Shown here piece after piece: positions 24,201 through 33,683 of a stretch of DNA of 64,000 bases. The stretch comes from Sporofaciens musculi (GTDB lineage: Bacteria > Bacillota > Clostridia > Lachnospirales > Lachnospiraceae). The notes beneath the pieces were generated by a model. It saw nothing but the letters and a program-made list of their open reading frames with translations, was not told the DNA's origin and searched no databases. The DNA is taken from contig NZ_WUQX01000001.1 of assembly GCF_009830285.1 (NCBI RefSeq), positions 2,108,501 to 2,172,500 of the forward strand. The letters are read 5' to 3'. Each line of letters starts with the position of its first letter. The first letter of the stretch is position 1. A program made the position numbers and the translations under genes.

Positions 24201-24221
24201 ATTAGGATATAGAGAGATGGG

Positions 24222-24250
24222 GAAAGGGACTGCTATTGCGGTCCCTTTTC
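24222..24250 (+). terminator. Terminator after the decarboxylase operon
   Basis: Stem gaaagggac (24222-24230) with gtccctttt (24241-24249), a ten-base loop and a short T-run inside the right arm. Confidence 0.65.
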
Positions 24251-24358
24251 AAATACTAATTCATAGACCTCCTGGGCTGTTTTGTCCGGATTTTGGGAAA
24301 TTGCATTGTAGATCGGAAAAAGCTCGTCAACATAAAATTCTGTTGCCGGAAAACTCTC

Positions 24359-24387
24359 TTGAATGTTTGGGAGACAGGCTATATAAT
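24359..24387 (+). promoter_or_regulatory. Predicted promoter of the RpiR regulator gene
   Basis: TTGAAT (24359-24364), a 17-base spacer and TATAAT (24382-24387). Confidence 0.6.
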
Positions 24388-24427
24388 AGTAACGGTGTAA
24401 TAGATGTAGGAAAGAGGCCTTAATGCT

Positions 24428-25342
24428 ATGCGAAGCAAGAATGAGTTGTTGAATAAGATCGAGGACGGATATCCGAAGTTCAGTAAAGGCCAGAGAAAGC
24501 TTGCTGACTTTATTAGGAAGGATTATGACAAAGCGGCTTTTCTGACAGCGGCTAAGATGGGAGAAGAGGTGGGCGTTAGTGAATCCACTGTGGTACGGTT
24601 TGCCATGGCCCTTGGCTATGACGGGTATCCGGCTTTCCAGAAAGCCCTTGGGGAAATGGTGCGGACAAAGCTGAATTCCATCCAGCGCATGGAGGTGACC
24701 TACGGCAGAATCAGCCAGGGGGAGATTCTGGCAACCGTGTTACATTCAGATATTGAAAAAATTAAGCTGACCATGGAAGCCATCGACAGAGAGACCTTTG
24801 AGATGGCTGTGGATACCATACTTAACGCAAGAAAGATTTATGTGGTGGGAATCAGAAGCTGTGCTCCCCTTGCCAGCTTCCTCTGTTTTTATCTGAATTT
24901 GGTATGTGACGGAGTGGTTGCGGTAAATACCAGCAGTCCCAGCGAGATTTTTGAGCAAATGCTCAGAATCAATGAGGAGGATGCCATTATCGGCATCAGT
25001 TTTCCAAGGTATTCCATGCGTACCCTAAAAGCCCTGGAATACGCCAGCAATCGGAAAGCCAAGGTAATCACCCTGACAGACAGCGTCCATTCGCCCATGA
25101 CGCTTTACTCCTCTTGTAATCTGATTGCAAGAAGCGATATGGCTTCCATCGTGGACTCACTGGTTGCGCCCTTAAGCGTGGTAAACGCGCTGGTGGTAGC
25201 CTTGTGTATGAAGAAGCAGAAGGAAGTGATTACCACCCTTGAGACGTTAGAGGAGATTTGGGACGAGTACCAGGTATACAATAAGGATGAGCTGAATCTG
25301 GTGGGGGAGAAAATGGAGATGTCAGGCGTTGGGGAGGAGTAA
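24428..25342 (+). CDS. RpiR/MurR-family transcriptional regulator
   Basis: A 304-residue regulator: an N-terminal RpiR helix-turn-helix (about 1-78, with VGVSESTVVRFAMALGYDGYPAFQ) and a C-terminal SIS sugar-phosphate isomerase-like domain (about 125-255; IYVVGIRSCAPLA, ISFPRYSMRTLKALEYA). Such proteins sense phosphosugars. It overlaps nothing and precedes the flavoprotein gene by 3 bases, so the two are probably co-transcribed. The target is unknown. Confidence 0.9.
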   Translation: MRSKNELLNKIEDGYPKFSKGQRKLADFIRKDYDKAAFLTAAKMGEEVGVSESTVVRFAMALGYDGYPAFQKALGEMVRTKLNSIQRMEVTYGRISQGEILATVLHSDIEKIKLTMEAIDRETFEMAVDTILNARKIYVVGIRSCAPLASFLCFYLNLVCDGVVAVNTSSPSEIFEQMLRINEEDAIIGISFPRYSMRTLKALEYASNRKAKVITLTDSVHSPMTLYSSCNLIARSDMASIVDSLVAPLSVVNALVVALCMKKQKEVITTLETLEEIWDEYQVYNKDELNLVGEKMEMSGVGEE

Positions 25343-25345
25343 GAT

Positions 25346-26599
25346 ATGAGTGAGGTTTTGGTGATAGGCGGCGGCGCAGCAGGTATGTTTGCCGCCATTG
25401 CGGCGGCAAGGAACAAACACAGGGTCTGCCTTCTTGAAAAGAATGAGAAATTGGGGAAAAAACTCTTTATCACAGGAAAAGGGAGATGCAATATTACCAA
25501 CGCATGCGATATGGAGACCTTGTTTTCCTCTGTAATCAGCAATCCAAGGTTTCTGTACAGCAGCTTCTATGGATATACAAACCAGGATGTGATTCAATTT
25601 TTTGAAGGCCTTGGGGTGCCTACGAAGATAGAACGGGGAGAGAGAGTATTTCCTGTATCCGACCATTCCTCGGACGTGCTTCGAGCCATGGAAAAGGAGA
25701 TGAAGCGGCTTCATGTTCAGGTCAGACTCCATACGGAGGTTGTAGGGCTCTGTGTCAGAGACGGAAGATTCGTAGAGGCAGAGCTGGCATGTGGGGAAAA
25801 GCTTGGAGGGGATGCCTGTATTGTGGCGACAGGCGGCCTTTCTTATCCGACCACCGGCTCTACAGGGGACGGATATCGTTTTGCCAGAGAATGTGGGCAT
25901 ACGATTACTCCGTGTATGCCGGCCCTTGTGCCGATGGAGGTAAGGGAGAGCTGGGCCGGCAGTCTGATGGGCCTTTCTCTTAGAAATGTATCAGCATCCA
26001 TTTATCAGGGAAAGAAACGGCTGTTCCAGGAGTTCGGGGAGATGCTGTTTACCCATTATGGAGTCAGCGGCCCATTGATGATCAGCGCCAGCAGCTATGT
26101 GGGACAGAAGCTTAAAGATGAGGAATTAAGGCTTGAGATTGATTTAAAGCCTGCTCTAAGTGAGGAGCAGTTGGACCAGAGGGTGCGAAGGGACTTTGAG
26201 GAGAACTGTAACCGGCAGTTTAAGAATGCACTTGGAAAATTGTTCCCTTCCAAATTGCTTCCGGTTATGGTAGAATTAAGCGGAATTGCTCCAGAGAAAA
26301 AGGTTAATGTCATATCAAAGGATGAACGGATGAGATTCGTACGTCTGATCAAGCATCTGACGATGACCCTTTCGGGGCTTCGGGATTTTAATGAGGCCAT
26401 CATTACCAGGGGAGGCGTTAAGACGAAGGAGGTAGAGCCAAGGACCATGGAGTCCAAGTATGTGAAGGGGCTGTACTTTGCAGGGGAGGTGCTGGATTTG
26501 GACGCGCTTACGGGAGGATTTAACCTGCAGATTGCGTGGTCAACGGGATATGCGGCGGGAAGCAGCATCCCCCAGACTGGCGGGGCATCCGGTCAGTAA
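25346..26599 (+). CDS. NAD(P)/FAD-dependent oxidoreductase (YhiN/BaiN-like)
   Basis: A 417-residue HI0933-family flavoprotein: FAD-binding GGGAAGMFAAIAAAR at the N-terminus, the family signature GKGRCNITN, a mid-domain and the C-terminal FAGEVLDLDALTGGFNLQIA. Members such as BaiN in Clostridium scindens have been linked to bile-acid reductions, but most are uncharacterised, and no bai genes are seen here. It is followed after about 57 bases by cmk and is probably the second gene of the rpiR-yhiN-cmk-ispH-S1 string. Confidence 0.88.
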   Translation: MSEVLVIGGGAAGMFAAIAAARNKHRVCLLEKNEKLGKKLFITGKGRCNITNACDMETLFSSVISNPRFLYSSFYGYTNQDVIQFFEGLGVPTKIERGERVFPVSDHSSDVLRAMEKEMKRLHVQVRLHTEVVGLCVRDGRFVEAELACGEKLGGDACIVATGGLSYPTTGSTGDGYRFARECGHTITPCMPALVPMEVRESWAGSLMGLSLRNVSASIYQGKKRLFQEFGEMLFTHYGVSGPLMISASSYVGQKLKDEELRLEIDLKPALSEEQLDQRVRRDFEENCNRQFKNALGKLFPSKLLPVMVELSGIAPEKKVNVISKDERMRFVRLIKHLTMTLSGLRDFNEAIITRGGVKTKEVEPRTMESKYVKGLYFAGEVLDLDALTGGFNLQIAWSTGYAAGSSIPQTGGASGQ

Positions 26600-26656
26600 T
26601 TAAGCTTAAGTAAAGATATTCAAACAGACAATATGTCGGAACAGGAGAAAAAGAAG

Positions 26657-27313
26657 ATGGGATACAATGTAGCAGTAGACGGACCGGCTGGTGCGGGGAA
26701 GAGTACCATCGCCAAGCTGGTGGCAGAAAAAAAAGGGTATATTTATGTTGATACAGGAGCCATGTACCGTGGTCTTGCCATTCATTTCCTTGACAGAGGG
26801 ATAAAGGCAGAGGAGACAGAAAAGGTGATTGAAGCCTGCAAGGATGCGAACGTAAGGATTTGCTATGAAAATGGTGTGCAGCAAGTCTATTTAAACGGTA
26901 CGAATATTACCGGAAGGCTCAGGGATGAGGCCGTGGGCCGGATGACATCAAAGTGCTCCGTGATTCCGGCGGTCCGTGAAAAACTTTTAGACCTTCAAAG
27001 GGAACTTGCCAGAACCCAGGATGTAATCATGGACGGGAGAGACATTGGAACCTGCGTGCTTCCTGACGCAGATGTAAAGGTTTATCTGACTGCAAGCGTC
27101 AAGACCCGTGCAAAACGCCGCTATGATGAGCTGACTGCAAAAGGAGAGAGCTGCGACTTTGACGAGATTGCAAAGGATATTAAGGAGAGGGATGAACGAG
27201 ACATGAATCGGGCGACAGCGCCCCTTAAGCAAGCCAAGGACGCTGTCTTGGTGGACAGCTCGGACATGTCAATCGAGGAAGTAGTAGAGACCATTGCTAA
27301 GCTGTGCAGATAA
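26657..27313 (+). CDS. cmk: Cytidylate kinase
   Basis: A 218-residue NMP kinase of the CMP/dCMP type: P-loop DGPAGAGKST near the N-terminus, DTGAMYRGLA, MDGRDIGT and the lid region RDERDMNRA. It phosphorylates CMP and dCMP. The start at 26657 is chosen because aggagaaaaag precedes it at the right distance; the in-frame ATG at 26633 has no ribosome site. The cmk-ispH-S1 order is a well-known Clostridia arrangement. Confidence 0.95.
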   Translation: MGYNVAVDGPAGAGKSTIAKLVAEKKGYIYVDTGAMYRGLAIHFLDRGIKAEETEKVIEACKDANVRICYENGVQQVYLNGTNITGRLRDEAVGRMTSKCSVIPAVREKLLDLQRELARTQDVIMDGRDIGTCVLPDADVKVYLTASVKTRAKRRYDELTAKGESCDFDEIAKDIKERDERDMNRATAPLKQAKDAVLVDSSDMSIEEVVETIAKLCR

Positions 27314-27335
27314 AAACAGGTTGAAGGAGAAAACC

Positions 27336-28193
27336 ATGCATATTGAATTAGCGAAAACAGCCGGCTTCTGCTTCGGCGTAAAACGCGCGGTGGAGACGGT
27401 CTATGAGCAGGTTAGATGCCATAAGAGCCGCCGAATTTATACTTACGGTCCCATCATCCACAACGAGGAGGTCATAAAGGACCTTAAGAAGCAGGGGGTC
27501 TCGGTACTCCATTCTGAGGAAGAACTTTTAAAGATAGAGGACGGGGTGGTAATTATCCGTTCCCATGGAGTACCTCGACATATTTATGACTTGCTAAAGA
27601 AAAGGAACATTACCTGCGTTGACGCCACCTGCCCCTTTGTGAAAAAGATTCACAGAATCGTGGCCGAGGAAAGCGAAAAAGGCTCCCATATTGTTATCAT
27701 TGGAAACAGCGTCCATCCAGAGGTGGAGGGGATTCGAGGATGGGCGAAAGACCAGGTGAGTGTCATCCAGTCAGCAGAGGAGGCAGAGCATTTTCAGGCT
27801 GAGAAAGAGGGTCAGAAAGTGTGCATTGTGGCCCAGACGACATTTAATTACAATAAATTCAAAGAATTAGTTGAAATTATTGATAAAAAGGGTTATGATA
27901 TAATTGTTTTAAATACGATTTGCAATGCGACGAAAGAACGCCAGGAAGAGGCGCGCCGGATTGCAGGGAGAGTAGATGCTATGGTAGTAATAGGGGATAA
28001 GCGTAGCTCTAATACTCAGAAGTTATTTGAAATATGTAAGAATGAATGTTTGAATACGTACTATATACAGACACTTGACGATTTGGATATGAATCAATTA
28101 AGGTCCGTGGAAACAGTAGGTATTACAGCAGGGGCATCCACGCCCAATATTATAATTGAGGAGGTTCAAAATTATGTCAGAATTAACTTTTGA
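27336..28193 (+). CDS. ispH: 4-hydroxy-3-methylbut-2-enyl diphosphate reductase
   Basis: A 285-residue IspH/LytB. The three 4Fe-4S ligands are visible: GFCFGV (N-terminal), DATCPFVKK (middle) and NTICNATKERQ (C-terminal). It makes IPP and DMAPP in the last step of the MEP pathway. The start at 27336 fits gaaggagaaaacc. Its 3' end overlaps the S1-protein gene by 20 bases. In many Clostridia IspH and S1 are fused; here they are separate overlapping frames. Confidence 0.96.
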   Translation: MHIELAKTAGFCFGVKRAVETVYEQVRCHKSRRIYTYGPIIHNEEVIKDLKKQGVSVLHSEEELLKIEDGVVIIRSHGVPRHIYDLLKKRNITCVDATCPFVKKIHRIVAEESEKGSHIVIIGNSVHPEVEGIRGWAKDQVSVIQSAEEAEHFQAEKEGQKVCIVAQTTFNYNKFKELVEIIDKKGYDIIVLNTICNATKERQEEARRIAGRVDAMVVIGDKRSSNTQKLFEICKNECLNTYYIQTLDDLDMNQLRSVETVGITAGASTPNIIIEEVQNYVRINF

Positions 28194-29256
28194 ACAAATG
28201 TTGGAAGAGTCTTTCAAGACAATAAGAAATGGAGAGGTTGTGGATGGTACTGTCATCGATGTGAAGCCCGATGAAATCATCTTGAATATAGGTTACAAGG
28301 CAGACGGTATCATCACAAGAAGCGAGTATACGAACGAGGCGAATGCAGATCTGACTACAATGGTGTCAGTGGGGGATGCCATGACTGCAAAGGTCTTGAA
28401 GGTTAATGATGGCGAAGGTCAGGTGTTATTGACGTATAAGAGGCTTGCTGCCGAGAAGGGCAATGAAAGATTAAGAGAAGCATATGAGAATCATGAAGTA
28501 TTGAAGGCTCCTGTTGCACAGATTCTCGGAGGCGGATTGAGTGTCGTAGTGGAAGAAGCAAGGGTGTTCATCCCTGCCAGCCTGGTTTCCGATACTTACG
28601 AGAAGGATCTTACAAAGTATCAGGGTCAGGAGATTGAGTTTGTGATTAGTGAGTTCAATCCAAGAAGGAACCGTGTGATCGGTGACAGAAGACAGCTTCT
28701 TGTTGCAGAGCGTGCGGAGAAGCAGAGAGAGCTTTTTGCAAGGATTCAGGCAGGCGACCGGATGGAAGGAACTGTTAAGAATGTAACGGATTTTGGCGCG
28801 TTTGTGGATCTTGGAGGAGTTGACGGGCTTCTTCATATCTCAGAGATGTCCTGGGGACGTGTTGAGAATCCGAAGAAGGTATTCAAGGTTGGCGAGAAGC
28901 TGGAGGTTATGATTAAAGAGATTCATGACACTAAGATTGCCTTGAGCCTGAAGTTCCCAGAGAGCAATCCGTGGGCGAATGCAGGGGAGAATTTTGCTGT
29001 AGGTACGGTGATTGATGGAAAAGTAGCCAGGATGACAGATTTTGGTGCATTTATTGAGCTTGCACCAGGAGTTGATGCGCTGCTCCATGTTTCCCAGATT
29101 GCAAGGGCGCATGTGGATAAGCCGTCAGACGTGCTTTCCGTAGGTCAGGAGATTACGGCGAAGATTGTAGATCTGAATGTTGCGGAGAAGAAGATCAGCC
29201 TTAGCATGAAGGTTCTGGAGAATTCTTCCGAAGATTCTTCTGATGATGGGCAGTAA
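28174..29256 (+). CDS. S1 RNA-binding domain protein (ribosomal protein S1-like)
   Basis: A 360-residue protein with four S1/OB-fold repeats (about 20-95, 108-170, 190-262 and 278-350); VTDFGAFVDLGGVDGLLHIS and MTDFGAFIELAPGVDALLHV are the last two. It is shorter than the six-repeat S1 of Gram-negatives and like the Clostridia form. It probably binds mRNA on the ribosome. It starts 19 bases inside ispH with its own gaggaggttc site, and a strong terminator follows. Confidence 0.9.
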   Translation: MSELTFEQMLEESFKTIRNGEVVDGTVIDVKPDEIILNIGYKADGIITRSEYTNEANADLTTMVSVGDAMTAKVLKVNDGEGQVLLTYKRLAAEKGNERLREAYENHEVLKAPVAQILGGGLSVVVEEARVFIPASLVSDTYEKDLTKYQGQEIEFVISEFNPRRNRVIGDRRQLLVAERAEKQRELFARIQAGDRMEGTVKNVTDFGAFVDLGGVDGLLHISEMSWGRVENPKKVFKVGEKLEVMIKEIHDTKIALSLKFPESNPWANAGENFAVGTVIDGKVARMTDFGAFIELAPGVDALLHVSQIARAHVDKPSDVLSVGQEITAKIVDLNVAEKKISLSMKVLENSSEDSSDDGQ

Positions 29257-29283
29257 TAAAAAACTGAATTGTGTATAAGATTA

Positions 29284-29317
29284 AGGGTAGAGATCCATCG
29301 GGATTTCTACCCTGTTT
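29284..29317 (+). terminator. Terminator after the cmk-ispH-S1 genes
   Basis: A 13-bp stem with one G-T pair (29284-29296 with 29301-29313), a tetraloop and a TGTTTTA tail. Confidence 0.85.
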
Positions 29318-29460
29318 TACGCAAGACAGATAGCAAGGTTCCGTTAAAATTTCGACAAGATGTTCGGGGAAATATACAAGGAAATACTGGAATCTACTAG
29401 ATAATTAGGGGATTTTGTTGTATAGTAGATAAAGAGAAAATAGGAAGGAAGGATAAAGGG

Positions 29461-30780
29461 ATGGCATTGTTAACGTTTAAGGGTGGAATCCACCCGGATG
29501 ACGGCAAGAGCCTGGCGAAGGATAAGGCGATTGTCGAAGTAAAACCCAAAGGGGATCTGGTGTATCCGGTTTCTCAACACATAGGCGCTCCTGCCAATCC
29601 GGTAGTAGCAGTTGGAGACCGTGTCTTAAAAGGTCAGATGATCGCGGAAGCCGGAGGGTTTGTGTCGGCGCCGATCTATGCATCGGTTTCAGGGAAGGTG
29701 AAAGCAATCGCACCCCACTTGAACCCCACAGGAGGCACTGTGAACAGCATCGTGATTGAGAACGACGGCGAGTATGAAGAAGTGGAGTATCCGGCTGTAA
29801 AGCCTTTGGAGGAGATGACAAAAGAGGAGATACTGAACACGATTGGCGCTGCCGGAGTGGTTGGTATGGGAGGCGCCGGTTTCCCCACAAGGGTGAAGCT
29901 TTCACCGAAGGAGCCGGATAAGATTGACTATATTATAGCAAACTGTGCGGAATGTGAACCATACATTACGGCGGATTACAGGTGTATGCTGGAGATACCG
30001 GAGAAGCTGGTAGGCGGCATGAAGATTATCCTCAAGCTCTTTGACAATGCAAAGGGTATCTTTGGAGTGGAGGATAATAAGCCGGATTGTATCGAGAAAT
30101 TAAAAGAACTGACCAAGGATGAGCCCCGAATGGAAGTCCTTGCTCTTAAGACCAAGTATCCTCAGGGCGGTGAGCGTCAGTTAATCTACGCGACCACGGG
30201 GAGGGCCATTAACTCCGCAATGCTTCCTGCGGATGCGGGATGCGTGGTGGATAACGTGGCGACGATGATCAGTATCTATGAGGCTGTGGCAGAAGGAAAG
30301 CCGTCTATGAGCCGTGTGACAACCGTAAGCGGCGACGCTGTGAACGCGCCTGGGAATTTTAAGGTTCCTTTTGGTCTGAACCAGGCAGAGCTGATTGAGG
30401 CTGCAGGGGGCTATAAGAGCGAGCCTGAGAAAGTAATTTCCGGCGGTCCGATGATGGGCTTTTCCATGTTTTCATTGGAGGTTCCGATAACGAAGACGTC
30501 CTCATCAATCCTCTGTCTTACAAAGGATGAGGTAGCAAAGTTTGAGCCGACGGCGTGTATCAACTGCGGACGATGTGTGGATGCCTGTCCCAGCCGTCTG
30601 ATTCCGTCAAGGCTTGCGGATTACGCAGAGCATCATAACGAGGAGGCATTCACGAAGCATGAAGGCTTAGAGTGTATGGAATGTGGCTCCTGTAGCTTTG
30701 TATGTCCGGCGAAGCGGCCCTTAAAGCAGGCTATTGGCTCGATGAGAAAGATTGCGCTGGCAAACCGCAAGAAGAAATAA
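29461..30780 (+). CDS. rnfC: Rnf complex subunit C
   Basis: A 439-residue peripheral subunit: an N-terminal barrel-sandwich-like domain, an NADH/FMN-binding Rossmann domain (GVVGMGGAGFPTRVKL), an SLBB region and two C-terminal 4Fe-4S motifs (CINCGRCVDACPS, CMECGSCSFVCPA). In Rnf, RnfC takes electrons to or from NAD. First gene of rnfCDGEAB, preceded by aggaaggataaaggg. No convincing promoter was identified in the 200-base gap upstream, though a 7-bp inverted repeat (29393-29399 with 29423-29429) lies there. Confidence 0.95.
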   Translation: MALLTFKGGIHPDDGKSLAKDKAIVEVKPKGDLVYPVSQHIGAPANPVVAVGDRVLKGQMIAEAGGFVSAPIYASVSGKVKAIAPHLNPTGGTVNSIVIENDGEYEEVEYPAVKPLEEMTKEEILNTIGAAGVVGMGGAGFPTRVKLSPKEPDKIDYIIANCAECEPYITADYRCMLEIPEKLVGGMKIILKLFDNAKGIFGVEDNKPDCIEKLKELTKDEPRMEVLALKTKYPQGGERQLIYATTGRAINSAMLPADAGCVVDNVATMISIYEAVAEGKPSMSRVTTVSGDAVNAPGNFKVPFGLNQAELIEAAGGYKSEPEKVISGGPMMGFSMFSLEVPITKTSSSILCLTKDEVAKFEPTACINCGRCVDACPSRLIPSRLADYAEHHNEEAFTKHEGLECMECGSCSFVCPAKRPLKQAIGSMRKIALANRKKK

Positions 30781-30813
30781 AGAATTTAATAGAAGAGGAA
30801 GAGGTGAACAAAC

Positions 30814-31764
30814 GTGAGTGAGAACAAGTTGAAAATGTCATCTTCACCACACATTCGTTCCAAAGTTACTTCAAGCAATATTATGCTCTATGTGACGATT
30901 GCGCTGCTGCCGGCTTCTGCTTTCGGTGTATGGAACTTTGGAGTGTCAGCCCTCGTGATGCTGATCTGTACCACAGCGTCCGCGGTCCTGACGGAATACA
31001 TATATGAGAAATTAATGCACAAGAAGATCACGATTAACGATTACAGTGCGGTGGTTACCGGATTGCTGCTTGGCCTTAACATGCCGGCGTCCGCACCCTG
31101 GTGGATGGGCGTACTGGGGGGCATCTTCGCAATCCTGATCGTGAAGCAGCTTTTTGGAGGTCTGGGTCAGAACTTCATGAATCCGGCTCTTGGCGCAAGG
31201 TGCTTCCTGCTGATTTCATTTACCAGCCAGATGACCACCTTCATCTATGACGGCGTGACGGGTCCTACCCCGCTTGCTCAGTTAAAGAGCGGCGAGATGG
31301 TAGACAGCATGAGCATGCTGATTGGACGGATTCCAGGAACCATTGGTGAGACGTCCGTAATTGCCATTGTGGTCGGCGCTATATTCCTGATTCTTATGGG
31401 AATCATTGATCTTCGGATTCCAGGGACTTATATCGCGACCTTTGTGGTATTTATCGGTATTTTCGGACATTTTGCGAATCCCGACGTGGGCTTCTTTGAT
31501 CCACAGTATATTACCGCGCATCTTTGCGGAGGCGGTTTGATGCTTGGCGCATGGTTCATGGCGACCGATTACGTAACTTCACCCATCACGAAGAAGGGAC
31601 AGCTTGTGTATGGCGCCCTTCTTGGTATTCTGACAGGTTTATTCCGTCTCTTTGGCGGTTCTGCGGAGGGTGTATCTTATGCGATTATTATCAGTAACCT
31701 TTTAGTGCCGTTAATCGAAAGGGTTACTCTTCCAAAACCATTTGGTAAAGGAGGAGAGAAATAA
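30814..31764 (+). CDS. rnfD: Rnf complex subunit D
   Basis: A 316-residue membrane subunit with about nine helices, starting with GTG. The flavinylation motif is DGVTGPTPLA, with T152 as the probable covalent FMN site. RnfD forms the ion channel with RnfE/A. Its stop overlaps the rnfG start (TAATG). Confidence 0.94.
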   Translation: MSENKLKMSSSPHIRSKVTSSNIMLYVTIALLPASAFGVWNFGVSALVMLICTTASAVLTEYIYEKLMHKKITINDYSAVVTGLLLGLNMPASAPWWMGVLGGIFAILIVKQLFGGLGQNFMNPALGARCFLLISFTSQMTTFIYDGVTGPTPLAQLKSGEMVDSMSMLIGRIPGTIGETSVIAIVVGAIFLILMGIIDLRIPGTYIATFVVFIGIFGHFANPDVGFFDPQYITAHLCGGGLMLGAWFMATDYVTSPITKKGQLVYGALLGILTGLFRLFGGSAEGVSYAIIISNLLVPLIERVTLPKPFGKGGEK

Positions 31765-32345
31765 TGAATAAAATATTAAAGAATACATTGATTCTGACAG
31801 CGATTACATTGGTTGCAGGGCTGGGACTCGGATTGGTGTACGAGGTCACCAAGGCTCCTATTGCCCAGGCTCAGGAGACTGCCAAGAAAGAGGCGTGGCA
31901 GAAGGTATTTCCAGAGGCGGACATCAACGATTTTGAGCAGATAGAGATTGACCAGGCTGCGGCAGACCAGGCCCTTGCCGATATGGGTGTAAACGGAACC
32001 GTGGATGAGGCTTGTACCGTAGGTGATTTGGGCTATGTTGTTACGGCTACGGATAAGAATGGCTTTGGTGGAAGCATCCAGGTAACTGTGGGCATTACCA
32101 GCGACGGCACAGTGAACGGAGTATCAATCCTGTCCATCAACGAGACGGCGGGTCTTGGAATGAAGGCCACAGAAAGCTCATTCTATGGACAGTATGAAGG
32201 AAAACAGACAGAGAAGTTTGTGGTATCCAAGGACGGCGGGGACGGAGAGCCGATCGACGCGTTAAGCGGCGCAACCATCACGTCCAGGTCTGTGACAGGC
32301 GCAGTCAATGCGGCTCTTGGATATTATCAGGCTGCATTTCAATAG
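31764..32345 (+). CDS. rnfG: Rnf complex subunit G (FMN-binding)
   Basis: A 193-residue protein with an N-terminal membrane helix and an extracytoplasmic FMN-binding domain. DALSGATITS (D165-S174) holds the ApbE target Thr (T171). A flavin transferase gene (apbE) lies 3.4 kb downstream. It passes electrons between the periplasm-side flavins. Confidence 0.94.
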   Translation: MNKILKNTLILTAITLVAGLGLGLVYEVTKAPIAQAQETAKKEAWQKVFPEADINDFEQIEIDQAAADQALADMGVNGTVDEACTVGDLGYVVTATDKNGFGGSIQVTVGITSDGTVNGVSILSINETAGLGMKATESSFYGQYEGKQTEKFVVSKDGGDGEPIDALSGATITSRSVTGAVNAALGYYQAAFQ

Positions 32346-32356
32346 GAGGTAGAAAG

Positions 32357-33082
32357 ATGAATAATTGTACCGAAAGAATCTATAACGGTCTGGTCAAAGA
32401 AAACCCTACCTTCGTCCTGATGTTGGGTATGTGTCCGACCCTGGCGGTAACCACGTCCGCCATTAACGGTGTAGGTATGGGCCTGTCTACGACGGTCGTA
32501 CTTGTACTGTCTAATATGCTGATTTCCATGCTGCGTAAGATTATTCCGGATTCCGTCAGAATGCCGGCGTTCATCGTAGTGGTGGCTTCATTTGTAACGA
32601 TTGTACAGTTCCTTTTAGAAGGCTTTGTTCCCAGCCTCTATGCGTCCTTGGGACTTTACATTCCGCTGATTGTTGTAAACTGTATCATCCTTGGCCGTGC
32701 TGAGAGTTATGCGTCTAAGAATCCAGTTATGCCGTCCATCTTCGATGGTATCGGTATGGGTCTGGGATTTACCGTGGGCCTAACTGCCATCGGTATTGTC
32801 CGTGAGGTGATTGGTACGGGCGCGATCTTTGGACAGCAGCTTCTTCCTCTTGCAGATGCTGCGGCAGGAAAAGGAGGCTATGTGCCAGTTACCATCTTCA
32901 TCCTTCCTCCGGGAGCATTCCTGGTGCTTGCATTCCTGGTTGCATTACAGAATAAGGTAAGGAATAATGCGGCTCGTAAGGGCAAGAAGGTGGTAGAAGC
33001 AGCAGGCTGTGGAGAAGGCTGTGCATCCTGCGGTAATGGCGCGTGCAGCGGAAAAGTTTTCCCGACAGGAAATGAAAAGTAG
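32357..33082 (+). CDS. rnfE: Rnf complex subunit E
   Basis: A 241-residue membrane protein with six helices and the NqrD/RnfE Cys-containing segments (GMCPTLAVT, VNCIILGRAE) that hold the intramembrane Fe-S cluster with RnfA. The C-terminal tail is unusually cysteine-rich (CGEGCASCGNGACSG), which could bind a metal and is not part of the usual core. Confidence 0.93.
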   Translation: MNNCTERIYNGLVKENPTFVLMLGMCPTLAVTTSAINGVGMGLSTTVVLVLSNMLISMLRKIIPDSVRMPAFIVVVASFVTIVQFLLEGFVPSLYASLGLYIPLIVVNCIILGRAESYASKNPVMPSIFDGIGMGLGFTVGLTAIGIVREVIGTGAIFGQQLLPLADAAAGKGGYVPVTIFILPPGAFLVLAFLVALQNKVRNNAARKGKKVVEAAGCGEGCASCGNGACSGKVFPTGNEK

Positions 33083-33095
33083 GAGGGGTACATAG

Positions 33096-33671
33096 ATGAA
33101 AGAATTATTGATTATTGCAATCGGATCTGCTCTCGTGAATAACGTTGTACTCAGCCAGTTCCTGGGAATCTGTCCCTTCCTGGGCGTATCCAAGAAGGTG
33201 GATACAGCGGCCGGAATGGGCGGTGCGGTAGTATTCGTTATCACGATAGCGTCACTTGTTACTAGCTTAATCTACAAATTTATCCTGATGCCCTTGGGAT
33301 TTGAATACTTACAGACGATTGTATTCATTTTGATTATTGCGGCTTTGGTTCAGTTTGTTGAGATGTTCTTAAAGAAGGCAATGCCGCCCCTCTACAATGC
33401 GTTGGGCGTGTATCTGCCGCTTATCACAACAAACTGTGCGGTACTCGGTGTGGCTTTGACCAACGTACAGAAGGAATACAGCGTTCTTCAGGGTGTGATT
33501 AACGGTATCGGAACATCTGTCGGATTCTTAATCGCCATTGTAATTATGGCTGGAATCCGTGAAAAGATTGAGTACAATGACATTTCAGAGTCCTTCCAGG
33601 GAACGCCCATCGTGCTGGTAACAGCCACCCTTATGGCGATTGCGTTCTGTGGATTCTCAGGACTGATATAG
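33096..33671 (+). CDS. rnfA: Rnf complex subunit A
   Basis: A 191-residue six-helix protein, typical RnfA/NqrE (FLGICPFLGV, TTNCAVLGVAL) with one Cys in each motif. It pairs with RnfE as an inverted homologue to form the membrane Fe-S site and ion pathway. Confidence 0.95.
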   Translation: MKELLIIAIGSALVNNVVLSQFLGICPFLGVSKKVDTAAGMGGAVVFVITIASLVTSLIYKFILMPLGFEYLQTIVFILIIAALVQFVEMFLKKAMPPLYNALGVYLPLITTNCAVLGVALTNVQKEYSVLQGVINGIGTSVGFLIAIVIMAGIREKIEYNDISESFQGTPIVLVTATLMAIAFCGFSGLI

Positions 33672-33683
33672 GAGGGGCAGACA

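Noticed and set aside
24025..24423. 132-residue frame overlapping the end of the OadA-type gene
   Set aside because: It lies mostly in another frame of a conserved gene, has no ribosome site and crosses the terminator.
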